Source of the DNA: Bryobacterales bacterium
Lineage (GTDB): Bacteria; Acidobacteriota; Terriglobia; Bryobacterales; Bryobacteraceae
NCBI GenBank assembly: GCA_003164075.1
Contig: PLRZ01000497.1
Location: 3,757-8,992, forward strand
Direction of reading: 5' to 3'
DNA length: 5,236 nucleotides
The translations under genes were made by a program, and so were the position numbers. Below the pieces are notes generated by a model, which was not told where the DNA came from, searched no databases, and worked only from the letters and a program-made list of their open reading frames with translations. Below are positions 1 to 5,236 of the stretch, in pieces (position 1 is the stretch's first letter; the number at the start of each line of letters is the position of its first letter).

Positions 1-36
1 AGCGCGTGCGCATGGAAACCGGGGGTAAATAAACCG

Positions 37-1050
37 ATGTTAGTGGTTATGCAGCAAGGCGCCGGGGAAGAGCAGATCGATGCGGTGATCGAGCGGCTGA
101 CGGAATTGGGCTTCGATGTGCACCGTTCCACCGGCGTGATTCACACCGTGCTCGGCGGCGTGGGCGGCAAGGAGGATTTCGACCTGGATGTCTTCGAGTT
201 GATGGATGGCGTCAAGGAAGCGCACCGCATCAGCTCGCCCTACAAGCTGGCCAGCCGCAGTTTCAAACCCGGCGGAACGGTGGTGAAGATCCGCGATGTG
301 GAGATCGGCGGGCAGCGGGTGGTGGTGATGGCCGGGCCGTGCAGCGTGGAGAGCCGCGACCAGATTGAGCGCTCGGCGGAGATTGTGGCCGGCGGCGGTG
401 CGCAGGTGATTCGCGGCGGCGCGTTCAAGCCGCGCAGCTCGCCCTACTCTTTTCAGGGGCTGGGCGAAGAGGGCCTGAAGTTGCTGCGCGAGGCGGCCGA
501 CCGCCATGGACTGCTGGTGGCGAGCGAGGTGATGGACCAGACGCAGATTCCGCTGGTGGCGCAATACTCGGACATCCTGCAGGTGGGCGCGCGCAACATG
601 CAGAACTTCACGCTTTTGCGCGAATTGGGCAAGCAGCGCAGGCCGGTGCTGCTGAAGCGCGGGATTTCGGCTACCATCGAAGAGCTGCTGCTTTCGGCGG
701 AATACATCATGTCCGGCGGTAACTACGATGTGATCCTCTGCGAGCGCGGCATCCGGACTTTTGAAACTTACACTCGCAACACCATGGATATTTCCGCCAT
801 CCCGGTGGTGAAGAAGTTGTCGCACCTGCCGATTGTGGCCGACCCTTCGCACGGCACCGGACGGCGCGACAAGGTGCTCCCCATGGCGCGCGCCGCGGTG
901 GCCGCCGGGGCCGATGGATTGCTGGTGGAAGTGCATCCCGACCCCGACCACGCGCTCAGCGACGGCGCGCAGTCGCTGCGGCCGGAACAATTTCAGGAAA
1001 TGATGCGCCAGCTCAGACTGATCGCGCCGGCGGTGGAGAGGAGCATCTGA
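37..1050 (+). CDS. aroF: 3-deoxy-7-phosphoheptulonate (DAHP) synthase, type I-beta with N-terminal ferredoxin-like regulatory domain
   Basis: This cytoplasmic enzyme condenses phosphoenolpyruvate with erythrose 4-phosphate to DAHP, the first step of the shikimate pathway. The protein has 337 residues, close to the Thermotoga maritima enzyme (about 338), and aligns with it from the first residues, which supports the ATG at 37. Residues 1-70 form the ferredoxin-like (FL) domain. From about residue 85 the (beta/alpha)8 barrel carries AGPCSVES (99-106), [11 protein letters not shown] (131-141), LLKRG (205-209), CERGIRTFE (235-243) and DPSHGTGRR (269-277). The metal ligands expected for the family are present as Cys102, His272, Glu298 and Asp309. 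In T. maritima the FL domain mediates tyrosine/phenylalanine inhibition, so feedback control is inferred here. The upstream Shine-Dalgarno is weak (a GGGGG run at 21-25). The gene overlaps tyrA at its stop codon. Nothing looks truncated. The family call is secure; the exact effector is not. Confidence 0.97.
   Translation: MLVVMQQGAGEEQIDAVIERLTELGFDVHRSTGVIHTVLGGVGGKEDFDLDVFELMDGVKEAHRISSPYKLASRSFKPGGTVVKIRDVEIGGQRVVVMAGPCSVESRDQIERSAEIVAGGGAQVIRGGAFKPRSSPYSFQGLGEEGLKLLREAADRHGLLVASEVMDQTQIPLVAQYSDILQVGARNMQNFTLLRELGKQRRPVLLKRGISATIEELLLSAEYIMSGGNYDVILCERGIRTFETYTRNTMDISAIPVVKKLSHLPIVADPSHGTGRRDKVLPMARAAVAAGADGLLVEVHPDPDHALSDGAQSLRPEQFQEMMRQLRLIAPAVERSI
1037..1050 (+). promoter_or_regulatory. 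Shine-Dalgarno and aroF/tyrA stop-start overlap
   Basis: A purine-rich AGAGGAG lies at 1037-1043, just before CTG at 1047-1049, and the aroF stop TGA occupies 1048-1050. The arrangement CTGA mirrors the common ATGA coupling overlap, with CTG in place of ATG. The AGGAG core is only three bases from the CTG, although the GGAGAG register (1035-1040) gives six. This site decides the start chosen for tyrA. Confidence 0.55.
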
Positions 1051-1880
1051 AGACTGTTGCTATCGTCGGGACCGGGTTGATCGGCGCCTCTTTCGGACTG
1101 GCGCTGCGCAGCGCCGGGTTCGACGGCGAAATTCTGGGAGTCAGTTCGCCGCGGGCGGTGGATAGCGCCATCGACGCCGGCGCCATCGACCGGGCGGCGC
1201 CTCTGGCCGATGCCGTGGGGCGGGCCGACCTGATTTTTCTTTCGTCCACCATCGGCCGGATCCTCGACACCGTGCGCCATCTGGATCCTCTGGTGCGGCC
1301 CGAGGCGCTGGTGACCGACGCGGGCAGCACCAAGTGCGAAATCGTCGACCTGGCGCGGCAGACTTTGCGGCGCTGCCAGTTCCTGGGCGGCCATCCGATG
1401 GCCGGAAAAGAGACGCGCGGAGCGGTATCGGCCGATGCCGGCCTGTTCCGGGGACGCACCTGGGTGCTGACGCCCGATGAGCCCGCGGAGCTGGAAACGC
1501 CCGCCGCGCGAGAGTTCCGCGGCTGGCTGGAGCGCATCGGCGCGAATGTGGAAACGCTCGATTCGGACGAGCATGACCGCGTGGTGTCGCTCACCTCGCA
1601 CCTGCCGCAACTGGCGTCGACGGCGCTCGCGTCGGTGGTGGGCGATGTGCGCCGGTTGGAAGTTTCCGGCTCGGGGCTGCTCGATATGACGCGCCTGGCC
1701 GCCAGTTCGTACGATCTGTGGCGGGACATTCTGGCGACCAACTCCGGGCACATCGAGCGCGCCCTGGCCGACTATATACAGAAGCTGGAGCACATGCGCG
1801 AGAACCTTCGGACGCGGCAGCTTCAACAGGAATTCGAACGCGGCGCCGCATTGGCGGCCCGCTTACGGCGGACGGTGTAG
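1047..1880 (+). CDS. tyrA: Prephenate (or arogenate) dehydrogenase, monofunctional TyrA
   Basis: TyrA oxidatively decarboxylates prephenate to 4-hydroxyphenylpyruvate, or arogenate to tyrosine, using NAD(P)+. Starting at the CTG at 1047 the protein has 277 residues and begins [16 protein letters not shown], the first strand and glycine-rich loop of the Rossmann fold. A start at the TTG at 1077 would delete that strand and the first two glycines of the motif, so it is disfavoured. No ATG, GTG or TTG lies in frame shortly upstream. Other family signatures are VTDAGSTK (89-96), [12 protein letters not shown] (114-125, with a conserved His116), TSHLPQ (183-188) and DMTRLAAS (213-220, with a probable substrate-binding Arg). 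There is no chorismate mutase or ACT domain. The acidic residue usually ending strand beta-2 is replaced in GVSSPRA (31-37), which hints at NADP+ use. Whether the substrate is prephenate or arogenate cannot be told from sequence. Confidence 0.93.
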   Translation: MKTVAIVGTGLIGASFGLALRSAGFDGEILGVSSPRAVDSAIDAGAIDRAAPLADAVGRADLIFLSSTIGRILDTVRHLDPLVRPEALVTDAGSTKCEIVDLARQTLRRCQFLGGHPMAGKETRGAVSADAGLFRGRTWVLTPDEPAELETPAAREFRGWLERIGANVETLDSDEHDRVVSLTSHLPQLASTALASVVGDVRRLEVSGSGLLDMTRLAASSYDLWRDILATNSGHIERALADYIQKLEHMRENLRTRQLQQEFERGAALAARLRRTV

Positions 1881-2046
1881 CCGAAGGGCCGCATTCTGTC
1901 CGTCAAATTAGGATAAACTACGCATGAGGCTAGCAATAGTAACTCGACCATCGGCGGACAGTGTGTCCGAAGGTGAGCCTGCGGTCTTCCCGGCGCGGCG
2001 GTCCAGACGGTTCGCTGCACCGAATGCCGAACGTAAGGATTTCAAA
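1881..2046 (+). promoter_or_regulatory. Leader/intergenic region upstream of the NYN-LOTUS gene
   Basis: This gap probably holds the promoter of the next gene. An AT-rich stretch at 1904-1920, unusual in this GC-rich DNA, includes TAGGAT and TAAACT as weak -10 candidates, but no convincing -35 box is spaced correctly. At 1955-1969 the arms CGGACA and TGTCCG form a perfect 6-bp stem with a 3-base loop. The reading frame of the downstream gene stays open back to an ATG at 1924, so part of this region could instead code for a 41-residue N-terminal extension. No known riboswitch fold was recognised. Confidence 0.35.
2035..2039 (+). promoter_or_regulatory. Ribosome binding site of the NYN-LOTUS gene
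   Basis: AAGGA lies seven bases before the ATG at 2047. This good spacing, and the fact that the NYN domain begins six residues after that ATG, decide the start over the upstream in-frame ATG at 1924. Confidence 0.7.
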
Positions 2047-3438
2047 ATGGAACAAAAACTCAAGATCGCCGTGTTCATCGATTTTGACAACATCGAGATT
2101 GGCGTCAAGTCCACGCTGCACCGCGAATTCGACGTAGCGGCAGTGCTGGACGCGCTGAAGGAACGGGGCGAAATCGTCACCAAGTTCGCGTATGCGAACT
2201 GGGGCAGGCAGGAATCGGCCACGCGGGCGCTTTCGGAGCACGCTGTACAAATGGTACAGCGCGATCCTTCGCCGCGCGGCGACAAGAACGGCGCGGACAT
2301 CAATCTGGCGCTGGATGCGCTGGAGATGGCCTTCACGCACGACCATATCAACGCCTACGCGATCGTCAGTGGCGACAGTGATTTCATCGCGCTGGTCAAC
2401 AAATTGAAGCAATACGACAAGCGGATCTTCGTGGTGGGCGGCCGGGCCTTCACCAGCACGATCCTGCAGAAAAACTGCCACGAATTCGTGGCCTACGAGT
2501 CCATCATCGACGACCGCCCGCGCGGCGGCCACGGGCAACAGCAACAACAACAGCCACAACAACAACAGCCCCAGCAACAACAGCCGCAGCCGCAATCTCA
2601 GCCGCAACAGCAACAGTCGCCGCCACCGCAGCAGCAGCAATACAGCGAGCGCCCGCCGCAGCAACAGCAGCAGCGCCCGCCGCACAAGCGGGTGGCGCTC
2701 GACCTGTCGCAGTCCATGCCTCTGGTGGAGCGGGCCCTCGGGGTGCTGGAACGGCGCGAAGTCCGGCCGCAACTCGGCTTGCTGAAATCCACCATGCTGC
2801 AACTGGATTCCACGTTCAACGAAAAGGCCTACGGCGCCAGTTCGTTCACCGATTTCGTGGAGAAACTGCAGAAGTCCGATTATGTGGAAGTCACCGGCGG
2901 CGAGGGCCGCTACATGATCCGCATGAAGGGCGGCGGCGCTACTCCGGAGAAACCCGGCGCCAAGCCCGAAGAGGCCATCCCGCTGCTGCGCGACGTGCTC
3001 GAAACCCACCGTCTGGAAATCGACAACGGCGCCCCGGCGGAGGAACTGGCCGAATATGTGCATCAGGATCAGCCCGGGTTCGACTGGCGTCAATTTGGAT
3101 TCCAGGAGTTCGGGGAACTGTTGAACTACGCGCAGGACAAGGGGCTGGTGCGCATCCAGGCCGACGAAGAGAAAGGTCTCATCGTCTATCTGGGCACCGA
3201 ATTCCATCCCCCTGCCGCGCCGCCCGCGCCGGAACCGACGGTGGAGGAGATCGAGGAAGAAGAGGACGAGCCGCAGCCCTTGGTTCCCGGACAGCCCACG
3301 GCCACCGGCGAGATTCCGCTGCCCGAGCTTCCGCCCAAGCCGCAACGCCGTCCGCGCGCGCCGCGCAAAACGCCCGTCGAAGGACAGAAGAAGCGCACCA
3401 CTTCCTCGCGTCCTCGTAAGAAGCCGCCCACGCAGTAG
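2047..3438 (+). CDS. NYN (PIN-like) nuclease domain protein with Gln/Pro-rich linker and two LOTUS/OST-HTH-like domains
   Basis: This is a putative cytoplasmic RNA-processing or RNA-binding protein of 463 residues. Residues 6-155 form a NYN domain of the LabA/DUF88 type. Its acidic metal-binding positions appear intact: Asp12 and Asp14 in VFIDFDN, Asp84 in KNGADINLALD, and Asp110 and Asp112 in VSGDSDF. Residues 164-209 are a Gln/Pro tract. Residues about 218-296 look like an OST-HTH/LOTUS winged helix (small residues then FTDFVEKL, ending in a GEGRYMIRM hairpin). Residues about 309-386 look like a second, more divergent copy (FQEFGELL, then KGLIVYLG). An acidic patch (400-409) and a basic Arg/Lys/Pro tail (431-460) follow. 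NYN plus LOTUS pairing is an established architecture linked to RNA metabolism, and LOTUS domains bind RNA. Nuclease activity and target are inferred. The gene appears to be its own transcription unit between a leader and a terminator-like hairpin. The NYN call is very firm, the first LOTUS firm, the second moderate. Confidence 0.9.
   Translation: MEQKLKIAVFIDFDNIEIGVKSTLHREFDVAAVLDALKERGEIVTKFAYANWGRQESATRALSEHAVQMVQRDPSPRGDKNGADINLALDALEMAFTHDHINAYAIVSGDSDFIALVNKLKQYDKRIFVVGGRAFTSTILQKNCHEFVAYESIIDDRPRGGHGQQQQQQPQQQQPQQQQPQPQSQPQQQQSPPPQQQQYSERPPQQQQQRPPHKRVALDLSQSMPLVERALGVLERREVRPQLGLLKSTMLQLDSTFNEKAYGASSFTDFVEKLQKSDYVEVTGGEGRYMIRMKGGGATPEKPGAKPEEAIPLLRDVLETHRLEIDNGAPAEELAEYVHQDQPGFDWRQFGFQEFGELLNYAQDKGLVRIQADEEKGLIVYLGTEFHPPAAPPAPEPTVEEIEEEEDEPQPLVPGQPTATGEIPLPELPPKPQRRPRAPRKTPVEGQKKRTTSSRPRKKPPTQ
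2536..2673 (+). repeat. Low-complexity CAA/CAG tract encoding a Gln/Pro-rich linker
   Basis: Forty-six codons encode 30 Gln and 10 Pro (residues 164-209). The first part is built from near-identical 15-base units coding for QQQQP, followed by looser Q/P/S blocks. Gln codons are mixed (14 CAA, 16 CAG), so it is not a pure trinucleotide run. The tract joins the NYN domain to the first LOTUS domain and is probably a disordered flexible linker. Confidence 0.9.
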
Positions 3439-3444
3439 CATCCC

Positions 3445-3497
3445 GACCTGGGCAGGCGCAGGCCCTTCAACCCCAAGCCTGCCCGGGTCTTTCCTTC
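3445..3497 (+). terminator. Terminator-like hairpin after the NYN-LOTUS gene
   Basis: The arms 3445-3457 (GACCTGGGCAGGC) and 3477-3489 (GCCTGCCCGGGTC) pair over 13 positions with a single U-G wobble and a 19-base loop. The 3' arm runs into TTTCCTTC, a short and interrupted pyrimidine tract. The hairpin starts six bases after the stop codon at 3438, as expected for an intrinsic terminator, though the long loop and imperfect U tract make it suboptimal. The next gene's ATG is at 3498, so the structure could also act as an attenuator or restrict that gene's translation. Confidence 0.65.
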
Positions 3498-4916
3498 ATG
3501 TCCCCCTCCGTTCACCGCTGGCGCAGGCTGGCCTTCGCCGCTTTTCTGCTGGCCTACTTCCTGTACTTCACTTATGACGGCCTGCGCGTCCACTTCGCCT
3601 TGGACGATCTCGGCAACATGGGCCACTACTATCGCGGCGGCCCACTGGCGCTGGCAGTTTCCCAATTCACCGTGTGGCACGGCGATTATCGCCCCATGGG
3701 CGGCCTGTTCTACGTGCCCATCCTGACTTTCGCGGGCCTCAATCCGCTGCCTTACCAGGCGGCGCTGCTGGCCATCCTGCTGGCCAACGTGTACCTGGTC
3801 TACCGTTTCGCGCTTCGGCTGGGCTGCGGCGAATTGGCCGCCGGGTTGGCCGCATTGGTGGTCAGCTATCATGCCGGCCTGCACAATCTCTACTACAATG
3901 CGGCCTTCGTCTACGATGCGCTCTGCTGTTTTTTCTACCTGGCCGCGTTCCTTTATTACCTGCGAATTCGACAGGCCGGCGGCGTGCCACGGACGCGCCA
4001 GATCGCGCTCTTTCTGGCGCTCTATCTGTGCGCCCTGAACTCCAAGGAAATGGCCGTCACGCTGCCGCTCATGATGCTGGTCTACGAGTGGATCTACCAT
4101 CGTCCGGCCGCCATCAAGGCGTGGATATTCGGCCCCGCGCGCCTGGTGCTCTACGGCGCCGCGCTCGCCGCGCTCGACGTCTACGGGAAACTCTTCGGTC
4201 CGGACGCCATGGTCAACGCCGAGGCCTACCATCCGGTCTTCGCCCTGCGGCGCGTGCGCGATTTCCAGCGCCTGTCGCTGGGCGACCTGCTCTTCGGCTG
4301 GGGCTCCGGCTGGGGCGGAATCCTGCTGCTCTGGGCCGTGCTGGCCTATCTGGCGTGGCGTCGCGACCGTCCGGTGCTGCGGTTTCTCTGGTGGTTCATG
4401 CTGCTGACGCCGCTGCCCATCGAGTTCCTCATCGGGAAGAGCCAGGCCTGCCTCTACATCCCGATGATCGGCTGGGCGATCTTCGGGTCGGTGGTATTCG
4501 TCGATCTTGCCAGCGCGCTGGCCCGCGTATTGGAAGCCGAACCGTGGGGCCGGCGCCTGGGACGCGGCGGAATCGTGGCGCTGCTGACGGCCGTCGCCAT
4601 TTTCTGCTGGGCGCGTCAGAATCGCCAGTACAAGCGGACGCACGCCGAGCCCGTGATGGCTGCGTTGGGCCACGAAAGCTGGGACGCGATCCAGCAATTC
4701 CGCGCGCTCAATCCGCATGTCCGCCCCGGCAGCAAAGTGGCATTTCTGGACGACCCGTTCCACAGTTGGGACATGCTTTTCCTGGCGGAACTCTGGTTCC
4801 GCGACCGCAGTGTCGACATCCATGTAGAGCGCCACGGTCCGCTGACGCCCGAGGAACTGGCCAAGGTCGATTACATCTTCACGTTCCGGAACGGGAAGCT
4901 GGTGGAGTTGAAGTAG
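3498..4916 (+). CDS. Polytopic membrane protein, possible GT-C-type glycosyltransferase
   Basis: This 472-residue inner-membrane protein has roughly ten hydrophobic segments, near residues 11-29, 68-80, 86-104, 113-125, 134-155, 168-200 (perhaps two), 207-227, 264-287, 294-312, 318-340 and 356-371, then a soluble tail of about 100 residues. A short basic N-terminus (RWRR) precedes the first segment, fitting a cytoplasmic start. Asp36-Asp37 in the first loop, DYRPMGG (63-69) and NSKEMAVTLP (181-190) recall the loop acids, Arg-Pro and Lys-Glu motifs of GT-C and TMTC/PMT-like glycosyltransferases that use lipid-linked sugars. This is motif resemblance, not proof. The tail (LDDPFHSWDM, then a C-terminal YIFTFRNGKL) was not recognised. 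There is no clear Shine-Dalgarno before the ATG, and a terminator-like hairpin directly precedes it. No in-frame ATG or GTG lies just upstream, and the next in-frame Met (residue 41) would lose the first membrane segment. Substrate and partner genes are unknown. Confidence 0.8.
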   Translation: MSPSVHRWRRLAFAAFLLAYFLYFTYDGLRVHFALDDLGNMGHYYRGGPLALAVSQFTVWHGDYRPMGGLFYVPILTFAGLNPLPYQAALLAILLANVYLVYRFALRLGCGELAAGLAALVVSYHAGLHNLYYNAAFVYDALCCFFYLAAFLYYLRIRQAGGVPRTRQIALFLALYLCALNSKEMAVTLPLMMLVYEWIYHRPAAIKAWIFGPARLVLYGAALAALDVYGKLFGPDAMVNAEAYHPVFALRRVRDFQRLSLGDLLFGWGSGWGGILLLWAVLAYLAWRRDRPVLRFLWWFMLLTPLPIEFLIGKSQACLYIPMIGWAIFGSVVFVDLASALARVLEAEPWGRRLGRGGIVALLTAVAIFCWARQNRQYKRTHAEPVMAALGHESWDAIQQFRALNPHVRPGSKVAFLDDPFHSWDMLFLAELWFRDRSVDIHVERHGPLTPEELAKVDYIFTFRNGKLVELK

Positions 4917-4960
4917 GCGTGTCCGATTCCGGCAGGTCTGGTCCCAGGGCCGGACACGCC
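4916..4960 (+). terminator. Hairpin directly after the membrane protein gene, possible terminator
   Basis: The arms 4916-4925 (GGCGTGTCCG) and 4951-4960 (CGGACACGCC) are perfectly complementary over 10 bp with a 25-base GC-rich loop. The left arm starts on the last base of the stop codon. No U tract follows, so it may be a Rho-type or transcript-end stabilising structure rather than a classic intrinsic terminator. Confidence 0.4.
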
Positions 4961-4976
4961 GGCAGAGCTTATCGCC

Positions 4977-5008
4977 CACCGAGGAATTTCGGTGCCTGTC
5001 CCCGAATT
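4977..5008. repeat. REP-like inverted-repeat box
   Basis: The arms CACCGA (4977-4982) and TCGGTG (4989-4994) form a perfect 6-bp stem with a GGAATT loop. An alternative fold pairs AATT(T)CGG (4985-4992) with CCGAATT (5002-5008). Between them is GGTGCCTGTCCCC (4991-5003). From memory, this GGGGACAGGCACC motif with AATT flanks recurs between genes in many soil bacteria and near REP-associated tyrosine (Y1) transposases. This was not checked against any database, and no transposase gene lies in the window. Confidence 0.45.
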
Positions 5009-5193
5009 ATTGAGGCTCGCGCAATACCTGACAAGGCCGCTCCGTCACGGTCGCTTCCCGGTGCGCGGCAGTTGCCCCATTCCGAGCCGGGACTAGAGGG
5101 CAACCCACCAGGGAGCGTTCCGAAGGGTCTGAACTCCTGATCTCGGCCGGGGATTTCGGATAGTTGGGGAAATTGACCTGAGCCAAGACGTGG

Positions 5194-5235
5194 CGCAGAC
5201 ACTCGTGTCTGCGGCGCCGAGACTCATCTCGGCGC
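5194..5235. repeat. Two tandem near-perfect palindromes at the window edge
   Basis: Palindrome 1 pairs CGCAGACAC (5194-5202) with GTGTCTGCG (5205-5213); as a hairpin it is an 8-bp stem with a CTCG loop. Palindrome 2 pairs GCGCCGAGA (5214-5222) with TCTCGGCGC (5227-5235), a perfect 9-bp stem with a CTCA loop. They abut with no spacer and share a CTCR loop and an AGA/TCT-type upper stem. No U tract is visible before the window ends. The pair looks like a dispersed REP-like or MITE-like unit, or a strong terminator cut by the window edge. Confidence 0.6.
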
Positions 5236-5236
5236 T

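Larger units (their letters stand above)
4961..5236. other. Gene-free tail rich in short inverted repeats
   Basis: No reading frame here has a credible start, domain or coding character on either strand. The stretch holds a REP-like box (4977-5008), a short palindrome CCGTCACGG (5042-5050), a featureless GC-rich middle (about 5051-5190), and two tandem palindromes at the right edge (5194-5235). The density of small hairpins suggests dispersed intergenic repeat DNA. No promoter for a following gene was identified before the window ends. Confidence 0.6.

Noticed and set aside
1..36. End of an upstream coding region before aroF (stops TAA at 26-28 and TAA at 30-32 in two frames)
   Set aside because: Fewer than ten codons remain and neither frame ends in a recognisable C-terminus, so no gene can be assigned.
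40..990. 316-codon open frame on the minus strand opposite aroF
   Set aside because: It is a His/Arg/Ala-rich shadow of a well-identified DAHP synthase.
1077..1880. TTG at 1077 as the tyrA start
   Set aside because: It would remove the first beta strand and the first two glycines of the nucleotide-binding motif, which are encoded intact just upstream.
1871..1904. Possible terminator after tyrA (GACGG at 1871-1875 with CCGTC at 1900-1904)
   Set aside because: Only 5 bp pair around a 24-base loop and no U tract follows.
2536..2673. CRISPR-like or tandem-repeat array suggested by the regular CAA/CAG units
   Set aside because: The units are in frame, have no spacers and encode a low-complexity linker within a clear gene.
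1930..3441. 503-codon open frame on the minus strand opposite the NYN-LOTUS gene
   Set aside because: It reads as Leu/Arg runs complementary to the Gln tract and has no domain. The plus strand carries clear NYN and LOTUS signatures.
3186..4979. 597-codon open frame on the minus strand opposite the membrane protein gene
   Set aside because: Its product is a Gln/Arg/His/Glu-rich composition without domains, as expected opposite a GC-rich gene. The plus-strand frame has membrane segments and conserved motifs.
3674..5140. 488-codon plus-strand frame overlapping the membrane gene and running into the tail
   Set aside because: The product is Arg/Pro/Ala/Gly-rich with no hydrophobic or domain pattern. 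It is an alternate-frame shadow whose extension past 4916 is noncoding-like.

Overview
The window is GC-rich, free-living-type bacterial DNA with four genes, all on the plus strand, followed by a 320-base gene-free tail. The proteins look most like those of Acidobacteria of the Solibacter/Bryobacter kind: a Thermotoga-like type I-beta DAHP synthase next to a monofunctional TyrA, a NYN-LOTUS protein, a polytopic GT-C-like membrane protein, and intergenic DNA full of short hairpins. That assignment comes from remembered family resemblance, not from a search.

Bases 37-1880 are a tight aromatic amino acid pair. aroF makes DAHP, the first intermediate of the shikimate pathway. tyrA takes prephenate (or arogenate) toward tyrosine. 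The two genes overlap by four bases. The only start that keeps the whole TyrA nucleotide-binding fold appears to be a CTG lying across the aroF stop codon, which suggests translational coupling. AroF carries the N-terminal ferredoxin-like domain that gives tyrosine/phenylalanine feedback control in its relatives, so the pair joins the feedback-controlled entry step with the tyrosine branch.

Bases 1881-2046 are a leader with a small perfect hairpin. Bases 2047-3438 encode a putative RNA-processing or RNA-binding protein. It has an N-terminal NYN (PIN-like) nuclease domain with its acidic residues intact, a 46-residue Gln/Pro tract, two LOTUS/OST-HTH-like domains, an acidic patch and a strongly basic tail. 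This is the most interesting gene here. Its RNA target is unknown.

A 13-bp hairpin resembling an intrinsic terminator (3445-3489) separates it from a 472-residue multi-pass membrane protein (3498-4916). That protein has acidic, Arg-Pro and Ser-Lys-Glu motifs suggestive of GT-C glycosyltransferases. Its start codon sits directly behind the hairpin and has no visible ribosome binding site.

Bases 4917-5236 hold no credible gene. They contain a hairpin starting on the last stop codon, a REP-like box around 4977-5008, and two back-to-back near-perfect palindromes at 5194-5235 running to the window edge. The most likely reading is dispersed intergenic repeat material. There is no CRISPR array, RNA gene or transposase gene in the window, and I see no complete defence system or other multi-gene novelty.
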